NCBI GenBank assembly: GCA_963921195.1
Contig: OY992536.1
Location: 329,919,038-329,983,037, forward strand
DNA length: 64,000 nt
Direction of reading: 5' to 3'
Source of the DNA: Pegoplata infirma
Lineage: Eukaryota > Arthropoda > Insecta > Diptera > Anthomyiidae
Both the position numbers and the translations under genes were made by a program. This document shows, piece by piece, positions 1 to 10,510 of this stretch. Below the pieces are notes generated by a model that saw only the letters and a list, made by a program, of their open reading frames with translations, was not told where the DNA came from and searched no databases. Within the stretch, counting starts at the first letter, position 1; each line of letters starts with the position of its first letter.

Positions 1-506
1 CGAATTACAATTGATCTTTTACGAATTACAATTGATCTTTTACGAATTACAATAGATCTTTTTCGAATTACAATTGATCTTTTTCGAATTACAATTGATC
101 TTTTACGAATTACAATTGATCTTTTACGAATTACAAATGGAATCTTCGAATTACAATTGATCTTTTACGAATTACAATTGATGTTTTACGAATTACAATT
201 GATCTTTTTCGAGTTACAATCGATCTTTTACGAATTACAATTGATCTTTTACGAATTACAATTGATCTTTTTCGAATTACAATTGATCTTTTACGAATTA
301 CAATTGATCTTTTACGAATTACAATTGATCTTTTACGAATTACAACTGGAGTATTCGAATTACAATTGGAATCTTCCAATTACAATTGGAGTATTCGAAT
401 TACAAATGGAATCTTCGAATTACAAATGGAATCTTCGAATTACAAATAGAATCTTCGAATTACAAATAGAATCTTCGAATTACAATTGATCTTTTTCGAA
501 TTACAT
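1..506. repeat. 20/21-bp minisatellite (GAATTACAA unit)
   Basis: About 24 head-to-tail units built on CGAATTACAATTGATCTTTT. Most units are 21 bp; those from about 350 on are 20 bp variants with TGGAATCTT or TGGAGTATT in place of TGATCTTTT. The array runs off the left edge, so its true length is unknown. It translates into long low-complexity frames in both strands (repeats of IRKRSIV and FYELQLI) that are artefacts of the 21-bp period. No gene is proposed here. Confidence 0.95.
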
Positions 507-1052
507 CTGTAAATGGTGTAGATTTTTTAAACCCACAAAAAAAATAATGCTTGCCTATGAGCAGGTTTAACGGCACGGCCGAAACAACTTTAACCTCAAG
601 TTGCAAACACTGTAAATGTCGACGAAAATCTAAATTTTCGCCAGAGCTGTTTTTAAATAAATCGCGGTCAAACGTCAAAAAAATTAAATTTTAAGCCATC
701 TCGAAAACGATGAGAGATATAAAAAATGGCTTAAGATAAAAATTATTCCTCGGAAAAAATGAAATAAAAGTGCAAATTCACATTGTACTTTTAAATTCTG
801 AGCTAAAACTTTGCGTTTTCAGTAAATAAATAACGAATCGTTAATACCGCGATTAAAACTTTCTTAGTAACTTACTTTATTTAAACTTAATCGGGATTGT
901 TGCAAAAAATTGTTTTTTGTAATTTGTTTTATATAAATGTTTAACTGCAACTTTGTGTGTTAATAACTCGAAAAGAAAGTGAGAAAGAAAGGAAGAAATG
1001 ACTCATGACAAAAATTATTAAGATCGCTCACTCACATTTTTTTTCTACGGCT
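507..1052. other. A+T-rich spacer, nothing recognised
   Basis: Between the minisatellite and the LINE fragment I see no reading frame with protein-like composition, no clear terminal inverted repeat and no tandem array. A short frame at 460-678 (minus) begins inside the minisatellite and is rejected. Confidence 0.5.
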
Positions 1053-1351
1053 TCTACGGGAGACCTGTTGGCGTTTCTATCGAAATGTTGGAGTCAGTCC
1101 CTTCTCCATTTTAGTTAGAGTAAAGATGTTGCTCCAGATATTCATAAGGCGTTCGATCGTGTGTGGCACGGGGCACTCGTGACTAAGCTGGTTGTTTCGT
1201 TGTCGGTAATGACTTCTCTCGCTTTATAACAAGATTTCTCAGAGACAGCACTATACGTGTTGTTTCATCAAACGAATTTCAGCTAAATTCAGGGGTACCG
1301 AAAGGTTCTGTTCATTCACTACCATTTTACTTATTTTTACAAATGACCTTC
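1053..1351 (+). pseudogene. Non-LTR retrotransposon (LINE) reverse transcriptase fragment
   Basis: Conceptual translation shows STGDLLAFLSKCWSQSL near 1053-1105, then after a frame change DIHKAFDRVWH at about 1137-1170, then a frame with LNSGVPKGSV near 1284-1313. These match successive blocks of the reverse transcriptase domain of Jockey/CR1-group LINEs: the STGDLL region, the KAFDRVWH block carrying the first catalytic aspartate, and the GVPQGSVLSP block. The NDLL continuation is visible only in another frame. The fragment has at least two frame changes, lacks the YADD block, endonuclease and both element ends, and is a short dead relic. This is a retrotransposon, not a host gene. The clade assignment is from memory of motif wording and is uncertain; that it is a LINE-type RT is quite secure. 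Confidence 0.85.
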
Positions 1352-2170
1352 TCTAAAGTAAAATAATTCTTTAAACCAGAGGTTTCTAGGTTTTTGGTTA
1401 GATTGAATTTGAATAGTTTTTACTGTTTGAAAAATATCTCTTTAAAAATGATCAGGTGTTAATTTTGTTTTTATAAAACTTCCGAAAAGAGTCGGAGAGA
1501 GTTTTTTCAGAATTTATGAAATTATTATCTCCCAAAACCTGAAACTAAATCCGATCACACTAACAATAACTAACAATGAGTAAATAAGTTTTCACTACAA
1601 AAATAGTTCCTTCCTTTTCAGAACAGGCGACAAAATTTAATAAACCAATGCCTGTTTTTGTTATGTCATCATTCGATGGGTTATAATTTTTTTTTGTTTT
1701 TTAATTTATAAACTTTTTATGCATTAATTTATAGTGTCAATCCAAAAATCAAACATATAGGCATCACTTAAATGGCTAACACAAATTATCAAATGTTTTT
1801 TTTTTCATTTATTATAATTGCTTAAAATTTTGTAAAATATGTATTTAAATTGATTGTCAATCATACGCTGTGTTGTACAATTAAATGTTACTCATACGTC
1901 CTGTATGTAATTAATCAATCAGCCATTCAATAGCACACATTGTTAGTTGGTAAATAATACGTATACGTGACGTATGCGGTTTTTTTTTACCTCTATCTAA
2001 TACAAATTTGACATTCCCTGTGGGGAATATCTAATTTGCATTAGACATTCACAAAATTTAAATTATAAAAAGGAAATATTTTCAACAAAAATAAAAAATT
2101 AAAACTTTATTTAAAATCTAATGGAGCTTTCTTTTCTGAAAAAATTTGTTTGCCTTTTTAGGGTATACCT
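1352..2170. other. A+T-rich spacer with CATACG-type short inverted motifs
   Basis: No gene seen. The stretch 1860-1980 contains several CATACGC or GTATGCG-like motifs in both orientations, similar to 6940-6990, 32698-32751 and 61140-61250, and may be a decayed short hairpin repeat. The hexamer pair ATTCCC/GGGAAT at about 2015-2028 forms a small perfect hairpin. Confidence 0.4.
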
Positions 2171-3508
2171 GGGGCATTCCATGTCAAATCGGACACTTTG
2201 AAATTTTTTTTTTTTAGATTTTCCCAATTTTTTACAGTTTTTAGTACCGTTCGAAAACTCCTTCGTGGTAAATTTTCAGATTTTTTTGATGACCCGTTCA
2301 AAAGATATCGAATTTTTAAAATTTGGTAGCTTGTTCCTTTACTCAAACTTCTTTTACTCATAACTTCTTCAGTAATGGTCCAAATTTATTTTTTTTTTCA
2401 AAATATTTGGTTTTTTTACGTACTTTTTAAAAAAAACCTAAAAAATTTTTAAAAGCGCTCTAGAATGCGATTTTTTAAGTTTTTTTGAAATTTTTTTGTG
2501 TAAAACATCTATCGATTCTACAAATTTTGTGCCCAGGAGGATCGTGGGATAACGATTATTACTATATTTTAAAATTTTTTGAAAAAATTTTATTGTAATT
2601 TTCCAATCCTAAAATCATTTCTACTGCTCCAATGGTGCGTCATAGAGGGGTCCTTTATTAGACCGACCCCCATTAATTTTTACATCTTACCATTTCTTTG
2701 GAACAAACTAATATCCCATCTCCAATTTCTAAGAAGGCTCCCACACAAATCGATTTTTTTTTTAAATTTGCTCCAACCGCTCTAACTGCCCTAATAGTGC
2801 CCTTAGAGCAACAAATTGTATGACCGACCCATAAAATTTTTTTAGTCCAAACATTTTCTCTGAACACACCTACCCTCTATCTCTAATTGTTAAGGTGGTC
2901 CCTATACAATTTTTTTTTTTTTTGTAAATTTGTTTATCTTAATTAACTTCTACCGGTCCAATGGTGCGTCCTAGAGGGGTCATTAGTGAGAACGACCCCC
3001 ATTTTTTTTACCCTACCACATTTTCTTAAAACATACCTACGCCCTATATCTACTCCCTTAGTAGGCTCCCATACAAATAACAGTTGGAGCAAATTTTATA
3101 AAAATGTTATTTTGTGTGGGAGCCTACTTAGGGAGTGGAGATAGGGCGTAGGTGTATTTTAAAAAAATGTTGTAGGGTAAAAATAAATGGGGGTCAGTCT
3201 CACTAATGACCCCTCTCGGATGCACCATTGGACCGGTAGAAGCTGATTAAGTAAAACAAATTTACAAAAAATAAAAAAAATTGTATGGGGACTGCCTTAA
3301 CAATTAGAGATAGAGGGTAGGTGAGTTCAGAGAAAATGTTTGGACTAAACAAATGTTGTGGGTCGGTCAAACATTTTGTTGCTCTAAGGGCACTATTAGG
3401 GCAGTTAGAGCGGTTTGTTAACAGTTTTTATGGTACTAAAAACTGTTAACAAATTGGGAAAATTTAAAAAAAAAATTTCAAAGTGTCCGATTTGACATGG
3501 AATGCCCC
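2171..3508. mobile_element. Foldback element, 1.34 kb, ACCT target duplication
   Basis: The ends are inverted copies of GGGGCATTCCATGTCAAATC (2171 on plus, ending 3508 on minus), and the element is flanked by the direct repeat ACCT on both sides. The right arm (about 3105-3508) pairs with left-arm segments 2171-2255 and about 2770-3085, turning over near 3090. The left arm carries about 500 bp that the right arm lacks, and an internal duplication: the block around CCAATGGTGCGTC and GACCCCCAT occurs near 2630 and again near 2960. No transposase frame is visible. The G-rich end resembles those at 4733-6737 and 42378, suggesting one non-autonomous family. Superfamily unknown. Confidence 0.85.
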
Positions 3509-3857
3509 ACCTACATTTTTAAAATGTCTAACTTACACCTTCAAAAAATTTCATTTTATTTAGTTAGTTTTAGTTTTTTTTACACGCATTTTAAGTTGGT
3601 GAACTTTTATTATAATCAGGGAAACCAAAAATATGCTCTAAAAAACACGTTTTATGCGCTTAAAAAATGCCCTTAAAAACGGAAAATATGCTCTAAAAAC
3701 AATAAAAATATGCTCCTCTTTTTCGAGGTTTTTTTTACAATTTTTTAGAGAATAGACCCAAAAAATACCGTAATGTGGGGCTAGTTATAGGATTAATATG
3801 GATTAATGAAGTAAGAATAGCCCAAAGGGTAATCAATCGTCAGAACCGCGTTATTTA

Positions 3858-4534
3858 AAACAAGTAAAAAAGTTAAATTCGGCCTTGCCGAATGTAGTGA
3901 TACCCTCCACAATTTCAAAAAGATTATTGCAAAAAACTTTATTTAAAAGGAAATTACTTCAAAAAAAAAAAAAAAAAATTTTTAAAAAAAATTTCCGCGA
4001 AAAAAAATTTTGGTAAAAAAAAAAATCCGCGATTTTTTTCTTTTCTTGTCAAAAAATATGTTCGTACTTGTTTAAATACCATTTGGTGTATAATTATGTT
4101 CACATATGTCAACCAGAAGCCGAATTAAAGCATTTTGTATTTTTAGGTTATGTTGAATGTACTGACATTTTTGAGGTGTGCTTACATTTTCGTTCATAAC
4201 TTTTGAACCGCTGAACCGATATCGCTCAAATGCAATACCAAACTTCTCGGGAGAACTTCCAATATATATTTTAAGTTTCAGTCATCTCTGTGCAATATTT
4301 TGTCCGCGAGAGCCTTTTCCACAGACAGACAGACAGACGGACAGACGGACAGACGGACAGACGGACAGACGGACAGACGGACAGACGGACAGACGGACAT
4401 CGCTAGAATGTCTTAAAATCGATCGGGCATCATGAATATATATACTTTATGGGGTCCCAGACCGATATTTCGATGAGTTACAAACGGAATGACAAACTTA
4501 TATATACCCTCTATCACTAAGTGGAGGGTATAAA
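3858..4534 (-). mobile_element. mini-me/DINE-type repeat with (GACA/GACG)n core
   Basis: Read on the minus strand it starts near a CCCTCCACTTAGTG hairpin, continues through a flank with GTAACTCATCGAAATATCGG and a (GTCY)n microsatellite (plus coordinates 4322-4399), and ends in GGCCGAATTTAAC...ACTTGTT. This is the layout of dipteran mini-me elements, now generally treated as DINE/Helentron relatives. It lies inside the hAT-type element. The short plus-strand frame through the microsatellite is an artefact. Confidence 0.75.
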
Positions 4535-5334
4535 AAAAACATTAATTTCAATCCACTTACAAAATTAAAAAAAAAAAAACATCCCACAAAAATTTAAAAA
4601 ATTTAAAAATAAGTGTTGTTAAAAAAAATTGGAAAAAAAATGCTCTTAAAAGTGAAAAAATGCTCTAAATACTTAAAAAAATGCTCCAAAAATATGCTCT
4701 TATGTTAAAATATGTTCTTAAGCTTTAAATATGGGCAATTCCATCATGTCGAACGTGACCGTTGCACACATTAAAGTTGAAAAAAAAGTCAAAATAAAAA
4801 GATTTTTTTTCTTGACAAAAGGGCAAACTTATAGCTCTTAACTAGTTCTATAATTATTGCTCAGGTTGATTTTGAAAATTGTTTCAAGCTTTCGAGATAA
4901 TCGCAAAAAAGACAATCATTCGCACGGGACAAAAAACAGAAGTCGTTTTCGCGACTATCAATCAAAACTCTGATTTCAGCGAAACCTGGGGCAATATCAC
5001 AATGCGACTAATTTTGAAATGTTGGCTTATAATGTCTCTTAAAAGTTGAAAAATTTTACCTCAAAATTACTTCTACTTTTTTTTTAATTTAACTTTAATC
5101 ACTGTCGCACGGGACCGTTTTTTTCCATCATTATATTTATGTTTTTTTGTTGTTCTTTTTTAAAAAATTATAAATAAATAAGCTTAGAAAACTTGGCATA
5201 TATATTTTTCGTTCCCCTGGTCTGGTTCGTATTGAATTTCAGCCAAATCGGTTCAGTGGTTCAAAAGTTATTAGCAAATCCGAGAATTTCAGATTAGTTT
5301 CACCTTCAATTCATGTGTTGAAAACCCGTTAAAC

Positions 5335-5600
5335 ATGTTTTTAAAACATTGGTAACTCACGAAACTATTTTACAACGTAATTTTGTCACTCAAAAATTTT
5401 GTAACAAAAAAGTACACTCGAAAAAGTTTTACACTTAAAAAAAATTTTACACTCAAAAAAAATTTAGTAAATTATTTTTTTTTTTCAAAAATTACTTAAA
5501 CAAAAATTTTACATAACATTAAATATTTATAATCCAAAATGCTATTTACTTTCACTTAAAAAGGGCATTGTGGAGGGTATTCATAGATTAACTTAAACTT
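5335..5600 (+). repeat. Dispersed ACACTCAAAAAA-rich repeat, copy 1
   Basis: The copy begins near AACATTGGTAACTCACGAAA, contains several TTTTACACTCAAAAAAAA-like units, and ends in AAAAAGGGCATTGTGGAGGG. Similar sequence occurs at about 10195-10510 and 51460-51760. The end block resembles the GGAGGGTAT terminus of the mini-me copy at 3858-4534, so it may be a sub-family of the same element without the microsatellite. Confidence 0.65.
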
Positions 5601-5699
5601 TTCAACTTGTTTAATTTATTGCCTTGTAATTTCATTTCATCTTCCTTCAACTTTTCTTTCCGCCGTTTGCATCTCTCTTTATTTTTTCGCCGTTTATAA

Positions 5700-6093
5700 G
5701 GTAGAAACAGAACAAGCACGGCACGGGGGACGGTTGCCGTTGCCGGAGAATATATTCCCAAAACAATGACGGAGGACGGTGACGGCAAAAATGTCATTTG
5801 TCTGTTCAGTGGTGCCAACTTTTAATAAAATTAGAGTAATTTTAAGGAAACAAATCGCTTATCACATAGTCAATGTGATTAAGTTGGCACTACTGTACGT
5901 TTGTTACACCATTGTGAATGAACAAATTAAAAATTGTTGTGAAAATGCGGCAATCCTGGAGTGTGAGAGGGAGGGAGATTGAGAGAACCCGGAGTTAAAA
6001 TAAAATAAGTTTTAATTTTTTGTCGTGCCGGTCACGGTTTTTAACTGTCAAATCGTATGGAAAAAGTCGTGCCGGGCTTGTTCTGTTCCTACC
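5700..6093. mobile_element. Short TIR element, 394 bp
   Basis: The ends are inverted copies of GGTAGRAACAGAACAAGC followed by a CGGCACG block. The left copy starts at 5700; the right one ends at 6093. The interior is locally richer in G+C than its surroundings (tracts of GACGGTTGCCGTTGCC) and has no coding frame I trust. No clear target duplication was found. Confidence 0.7.
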
Positions 6094-6905
6094 AATACTC
6101 ATCTATATTTAAATAATTTAAAAAAATGTATTAAAATAAGTAAAGCATTTATTTAAGAAAAAAATATTTTTTCAAAATTTTAAAATCCACACTTACCATG
6201 TCGCACGTGACCAACTTTATATAAGAACCAAGATCACAGATTTTATTATTTTTTAATTATTTTTTTTTTATTTTAATTGTAATAAAAATCTGTGTTTGTT
6301 CTCAATATTTGATGAACTTTCGTCATGTCCACTTGACGCACTAATTACAAATGTTGTTTTTCAATGTCGCACGGGACATCGAAATATGTGATAAAGCATA
6401 GCAAAAACTAACCGTTATTTTTTGAATTGCATAGTTTGTTATGCATTTTTTTAGCTCCTTGTATCTCCAGAAAGATTTTTTAAAAGCAAAAGTCAATAGT
6501 TAATGCTTCTCTTTAAGAACTTTTAACAAAACAAAAGGTACAATAGAAATGTCCCAATGAGAAAAAATTGGCTTGCTCGACTTTACATTCGAATATCTCA
6601 AAATGGGTTATGAATAAATGTAAAATTTGTTCACGTTAGTTAAATTTGATTGTTTTCCTATGAAAATATGTTAAAACAAATTCGTTTCAAGAACTTTTGG
6701 TTTTTTGGTCTTGGTAGACCTTTCGGTGGAAGTGCCCATATGCTAAAATATGCTCTTAAGGCTAAAATATGCAAAAATATGCTCTAACAAATCGATGCGA
6801 GATTCCTTAAAATCTTCTGAAACGGATAAATACCTTACCTATTTATCAATAAAATGGGCAGGAAAAAACATGATACTGCATATTTTTGGTTTCCCTGATT
6901 ATAAT

Positions 6906-8003
6906 TATAATAATAATTGCTTGAAAACTCTATAATTGGCGTATGCTTAATTTTGTAATTGCCTTTAAATAACAATCATACGCAATGGTGCAATGGGGTT
7001 TATTTTTAATAATTTGGCTATTCAGTAAGTAGGTCGAAGTTCATAACGGTTATAGGTAACGTAATTTCGAGCTTGAGTTTGGACGCTGGGGCCCACATGT
7101 CCAATAAGTGCTCCACCAGGGGCCCCCAAACTAGGATAGGCTTAGTACACAAAAACTTTAATTGCTTTAAAATCACCAAATTTAAATGGGTTTAAGAAAA
7201 TCAAGCGCTGAACAAAAAGAAACCCTTGAGGGTTTTGTTAAGTAAAATGTCCTTTACTTTTGGTTTCATCCCATTCCGATTAGAAAAGTTCGAGTTTGTA
7301 TAACTGTGTAATTAGAGCATTTCTGAAGGAATAAAATACAAAAAACTGGAAAATAGTGCAAAATTTCATTTTCAAAACGTGATATTGGGCAGTTTGAAAG
7401 AAAAACAATGTTTCAATTTTTAAATAAAATTTATCAAAGTTGAATGAATTTAAAAAAAATTTTGTAAAACCGGATTAGTTACGTTTGCCTTTAACGATAA
7501 AATTTGTATAGAATGTTTTACACAAATATGTTTTATTTAAAAATTTTCTCATTTTTCACATTTTTTTTATATAAATTTTCTATGTTTATTATTTCAATTT
7601 TAACATGTTATGCTATTGTTAAAATGCACCAATCATTTTTCTTTTTTCTATTTTTTGGTATTTATTTAATCAAATTTCTATGCACAAAAGTATGTACATA
7701 TTTATTTGTTTATTTATTTTATTTCATGTCATAAACGAACTTTTTTTTTAAACCGTAACATGTAAAAGTATGCAACAACTTTAAAATATATATTTTTTTT
7801 TAATTTTTAAATTTTATCGTGCATATAAATGATAAAAATGCATGGTCTGCAAAATAGAAATAAAATTAAAAACGATATACAAGATCATAAAGCAGATGAA
7901 AAAGTTAAAAAAAAAAAATTACAATAAAGACAAAACAAGAACAATACAAATATAAAACAACAAATAAATTTAATAAAGGGTGTTCCACAATGATAATTGT
8001 ACC
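6906..8003. other. A+T-rich spacer, nothing recognised
   Basis: There is a CATACGC motif pair near 6940-6985, as in other short hairpin-like spots in the window, then T-rich and A-rich sequence. Frames such as 7504-7734 are phenylalanine/leucine-rich translations of T runs. No element ends seen. Confidence 0.4.
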
Positions 8004-8005
8004 TA

Positions 8006-8825
8006 CCCAGGCAGAAAAATACAAACGGGAGAGCGCTGGCAAAGTACCTTTTATGGTCGCTTGTGTGGTGGGAAAGCACCACAGTTTAGTACTCTCCCAG
8101 CGTCCAAAATGATAACCACGGTAAACGGTATGCCGTTGCTATTTTAAAGCGCTTTAAAAGCAAAAAATATGGTACTATTATAGCACTTTTAGAACAAAAA
8201 ATGAGACGTATCTAAATTGCATACATAAGTCCATAAGACATAACTTTTTTTGGTGTTTATTTGAATAAAGAAATTTATTAAATTAGGATAAAAAAATTTA
8301 TTGACTCATTTATTAGGATAAAAAAATTTTGAACAAACTTTGAACAGTTTTCTAAGTCCCGGGAAAAAATTGTTTGCAGTTTTCTTTGCGTTTTGGAATA
8401 AAAAATTTATTAAAATGCTTTTAGGAAAAAATTTAGAAAATTCCCGAAAAAAAGAGTTTAAGGGTGATGTATCCGGAGTTTAAGGGTGATGTATCCGAAG
8501 TTTAAGGCACTTCCTCACGAAAGAAACAGGTGTTTTTATATAAAAGGTGTCAAGTTTGTAATATGTAGGTCATTGTGTATAAGTGACATATCACGAGAAC
8601 TATCAAGGACCGGCCACTTATCCTGCAGGGAAATAAAAAATATTCCAATTGTTATGAAAATTAATAAATTTTAATAAAAAGTTTATACTTTGAACGGATT
8701 TAAATAGAAAAACATTGGCAAAGCGCTTGGAAAGCACTTTTTCGAATTCATACTACCTTCTACACAAAAAATGAAGTGCTTTGCCAAGACTTTTTCTTTG
8801 GAACGGTTGGCAGTTTCTGCCTGGG
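8006..8825. mobile_element. CCCAG-ended TA-duplicating element, 820 bp
   Basis: The left end is CCCAGGCAGAAAAATACAA and the right end is TTTCTGCCTGGG, its inverted partner. Each side is flanked by TA (8004-8005; 8826-8827). Same family as 16084-18444 and probably 27294-27811. The interior has AAGCGCTTT-type motifs near both ends (about 8145 and 8725-8780). A TA duplication suggests a Tc1/mariner-like mechanism, but the end sequence is not one I can name. No transposase. Confidence 0.8.
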
Positions 8826-8931
8826 TACTTATCCATACAATAAAAAAATGTTTAAATGTTAAATGTTGTTTTACGAAATTTAAATTTTTAACAAATTCAA
8901 CACTTAGGCACTTCTTGCTAATGAGCAAATT

Positions 8932-9139
8932 CATGGGAAATTTAACTGGCAGAACACCGGTTTGGTTAATTTTTAGTCATTTGATATAGCTTCATGAATG
9001 ATTAAAAACCATCTATATATAATTTTTCTAAGATAAATAATTTGAAAGATATTGGCGTTTTAAAAGACGCTGTTCTTGGCAATATTGACTTTAAGACGGG
9101 AATACGAAAATCGGTGATCCGCCAGTTAAATTTCCCATG
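8932..9139. mobile_element. MITE, about 208 bp
   Basis: The inverted ends share CATGGGAAATTTAACTGGC followed by a short divergent block and CACCG. They start at 8932 and end at 9139. No obvious target duplication. Interior A+T-rich, no coding frame. Confidence 0.75.
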
Positions 9140-9527
9140 GATATGCTCTAATATTAAGAGATTTTAAATTTTGTTTACAAGTTTTGTTGGCATTTTGGTT
9201 ATATACTTCACAGCCTACACGACATCATTTTTAAAGTATATTCGATTTTGGTTTATTTTGTATCACAGTGAAATTAATCTGAAATATCAGGTAACCGTTT
9301 TACGCCACCCTTTAACAACATTTGGCTAATTTAAAATTCTATTTCCACAATATATTTTATGTATACATGTGGAAGATATTAAGAGCACACAAAATATTTT
9401 ACAATAATAATTTTTTTAAGCTAAAATATTTTTACTAATAAGAATTTAGAATATTTTTTAATAAAAATATTGTTTAATAAGAATATTTTTTTCAATATTT
9501 GCTTGTTATTAAGGAACGTTTGTAGTT
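9140..9527. other. A+T-rich spacer, nothing recognised
   Basis: Poly-AATATTTTT-type sequence (9360-9500) without reading frames or clear repeat ends. Confidence 0.4.
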
Positions 9528-10190
9528 TAGGGTGGTTCTAAAATCAAAAGTTGGATTTTTGTGTTGGCCACCCAGAATATATGTATATTAACCCAGCAAA
9601 AAAAGTGCGGAGTACTTCTATTTGGAGTGCTTTAAAACTATAACAAATGTAATGAAATACAACAAAAATAACAAAAAACACAAGAAAAAAACACACAAAC
9701 AGTTTTTTCTACTCCATAAAAAGTTGTTATTCAGCACTTAACTCATTAACTTTCGCGACACTCCCATACAAATGTAAGTAGATATTCAGTAGATAAGAAG
9801 TACTCCGAACTTTCAAACAACTTCTAACTACTTCCACGGAGTAGTTCTTATCTACTGAATATCTACTTACATTTGTATGGAGGTGTCGCGATAGGTAATG
9901 AGTTAAGTGCTGAATATCTATGTTTTCTGGAGTAGAAAAAACTGTTTGTGTGTTTTTGTCTTGTGTTTTTTGTTATTTTTGTTGTATTTCATTACATTTG
10001 TTATAGTTTTAAAGCACTCCACTGAGAAGTGGTAATGACTTTTATTGCAGGGAAGCACCATGAGAAAAAACCACACGTGATTCTTTTTTTTTTTAATTTT
10101 TCATTAAGGTTTGGGGGTTGTGTACAGGGCCCTAAACATTGGGTCTAAAATAAAAGTTCACACAATGAAAAAATTGTAGATTTTTTATGA
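9528..10190. repeat. Dispersed AGGGTGGTTC repeat, copy 1 (interrupted)
   Basis: The flanks of the foldback at 9592-10052 together match 48504-48663: AGGGTGGTTC, AAAGTTGGATTTTTG, then after the insertion CACCATGAGAAAA, CACGTGATT, GGGCCCTAAACATTGGGTCT. The second copy lacks the foldback and serves as an internal empty site. Confidence 0.8.
9592..10052. mobile_element. Foldback, 461 bp, with paralogous empty site
   Basis: Ends are CCCAGCAAAAAAAGT and, inverted, CCCTGCAATAAAAGT. The two halves are near-complete reverse complements: GTAAGTAGATATTCAGTAGA on the left pairs with TCTACTGAATATCTACTTAC on the right, turning over near 9830. The host repeat without this insert is at 48541-48590, and comparing them places AA on both sides. 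No protein frame. Confidence 0.85.
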
Positions 10191-10194
10191 CAAA

Positions 10195-10510
10195 AAGTCT
10201 TTTGAACTTGTTTTAAAATCATTGGTAAGTCACAAAAATATTTTACAACGTATTTCTGTCACTGAAAAATATTTTTATACTAAAAAAAAATACACTTGAA
10301 AAAAATTTAACACTCAAAAATAATTTAGTAAATTATTATTTTTTTTTTTCAAAAATTAGTAAAAAAAAAAGTTGTTTTACACAAAATCAAATATTTCTAA
10401 TCAAAAATGTTTTTTTTTTCACGTTAGAAAACTAACTATCACTTAAAAAGGGCATTGTGGAGGGTATTTATAGATTCGGCCATGTCGAATTTAACTTTAC
10501 TACTTGTATT
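10195..10510 (+). repeat. Dispersed ACACTCAAAAAA-rich repeat, copy 2
   Basis: Same order as copy 1: CATTGGTAAGTCACAAAA, several ACACTYAAAAA units, then AAAAAGGGCATTGTGGAGGG and GATTCGGCC...GTCGAATTTAAC. Confidence 0.65.

Larger units (their letters stand above)
4733..6737. mobile_element. Inverted-repeat element inside the hAT element, ATAT duplication
   Basis: The ends are GGGCAATTCCATC at 4733 and, in reverse complement, GGGCACTTCCACC ending at 6737. Both flanks have ATAT, consistent with a 4-bp duplication as for 2171-3508. Inside, a motif close to TGTCGCACGGGACC recurs near 4747, 4920, 5103, 6198 and 6364, a spaced repeat not explained by tandem duplication. The interior also holds a short dispersed repeat (5335-5600) and another TIR element (5700-6093). 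Confidence 0.6.
3617..6897. mobile_element. Non-autonomous hAT-type element with perfect 8-bp duplication
   Basis: The left end reads CAGGGAAACCAAAAATATGC and the right end is its reverse complement. The element is flanked on both sides by the identical octamer ATTATAAT (3609-3616 and 6898-6905). CAGGG-type ends with an 8-bp duplication are the signature of hAT transposons. Subterminal regions are dense in AAAATATGCTCT motifs (3630-3720, 4640-4730, 6738-6800), which fits subterminal transposase-binding repeats. No transposase frame is seen. Most of the interior is later insertions: a mini-me copy (3858-4534) and a second inverted-repeat element (4733-6737). Confidence 0.9.

Noticed and set aside
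131..489. Two overlapping frames with IRKRSIV and FYELQLI repeats
   Set aside because: Both are translations of the 20/21-bp minisatellite; the repeat period, not selection, keeps them open.
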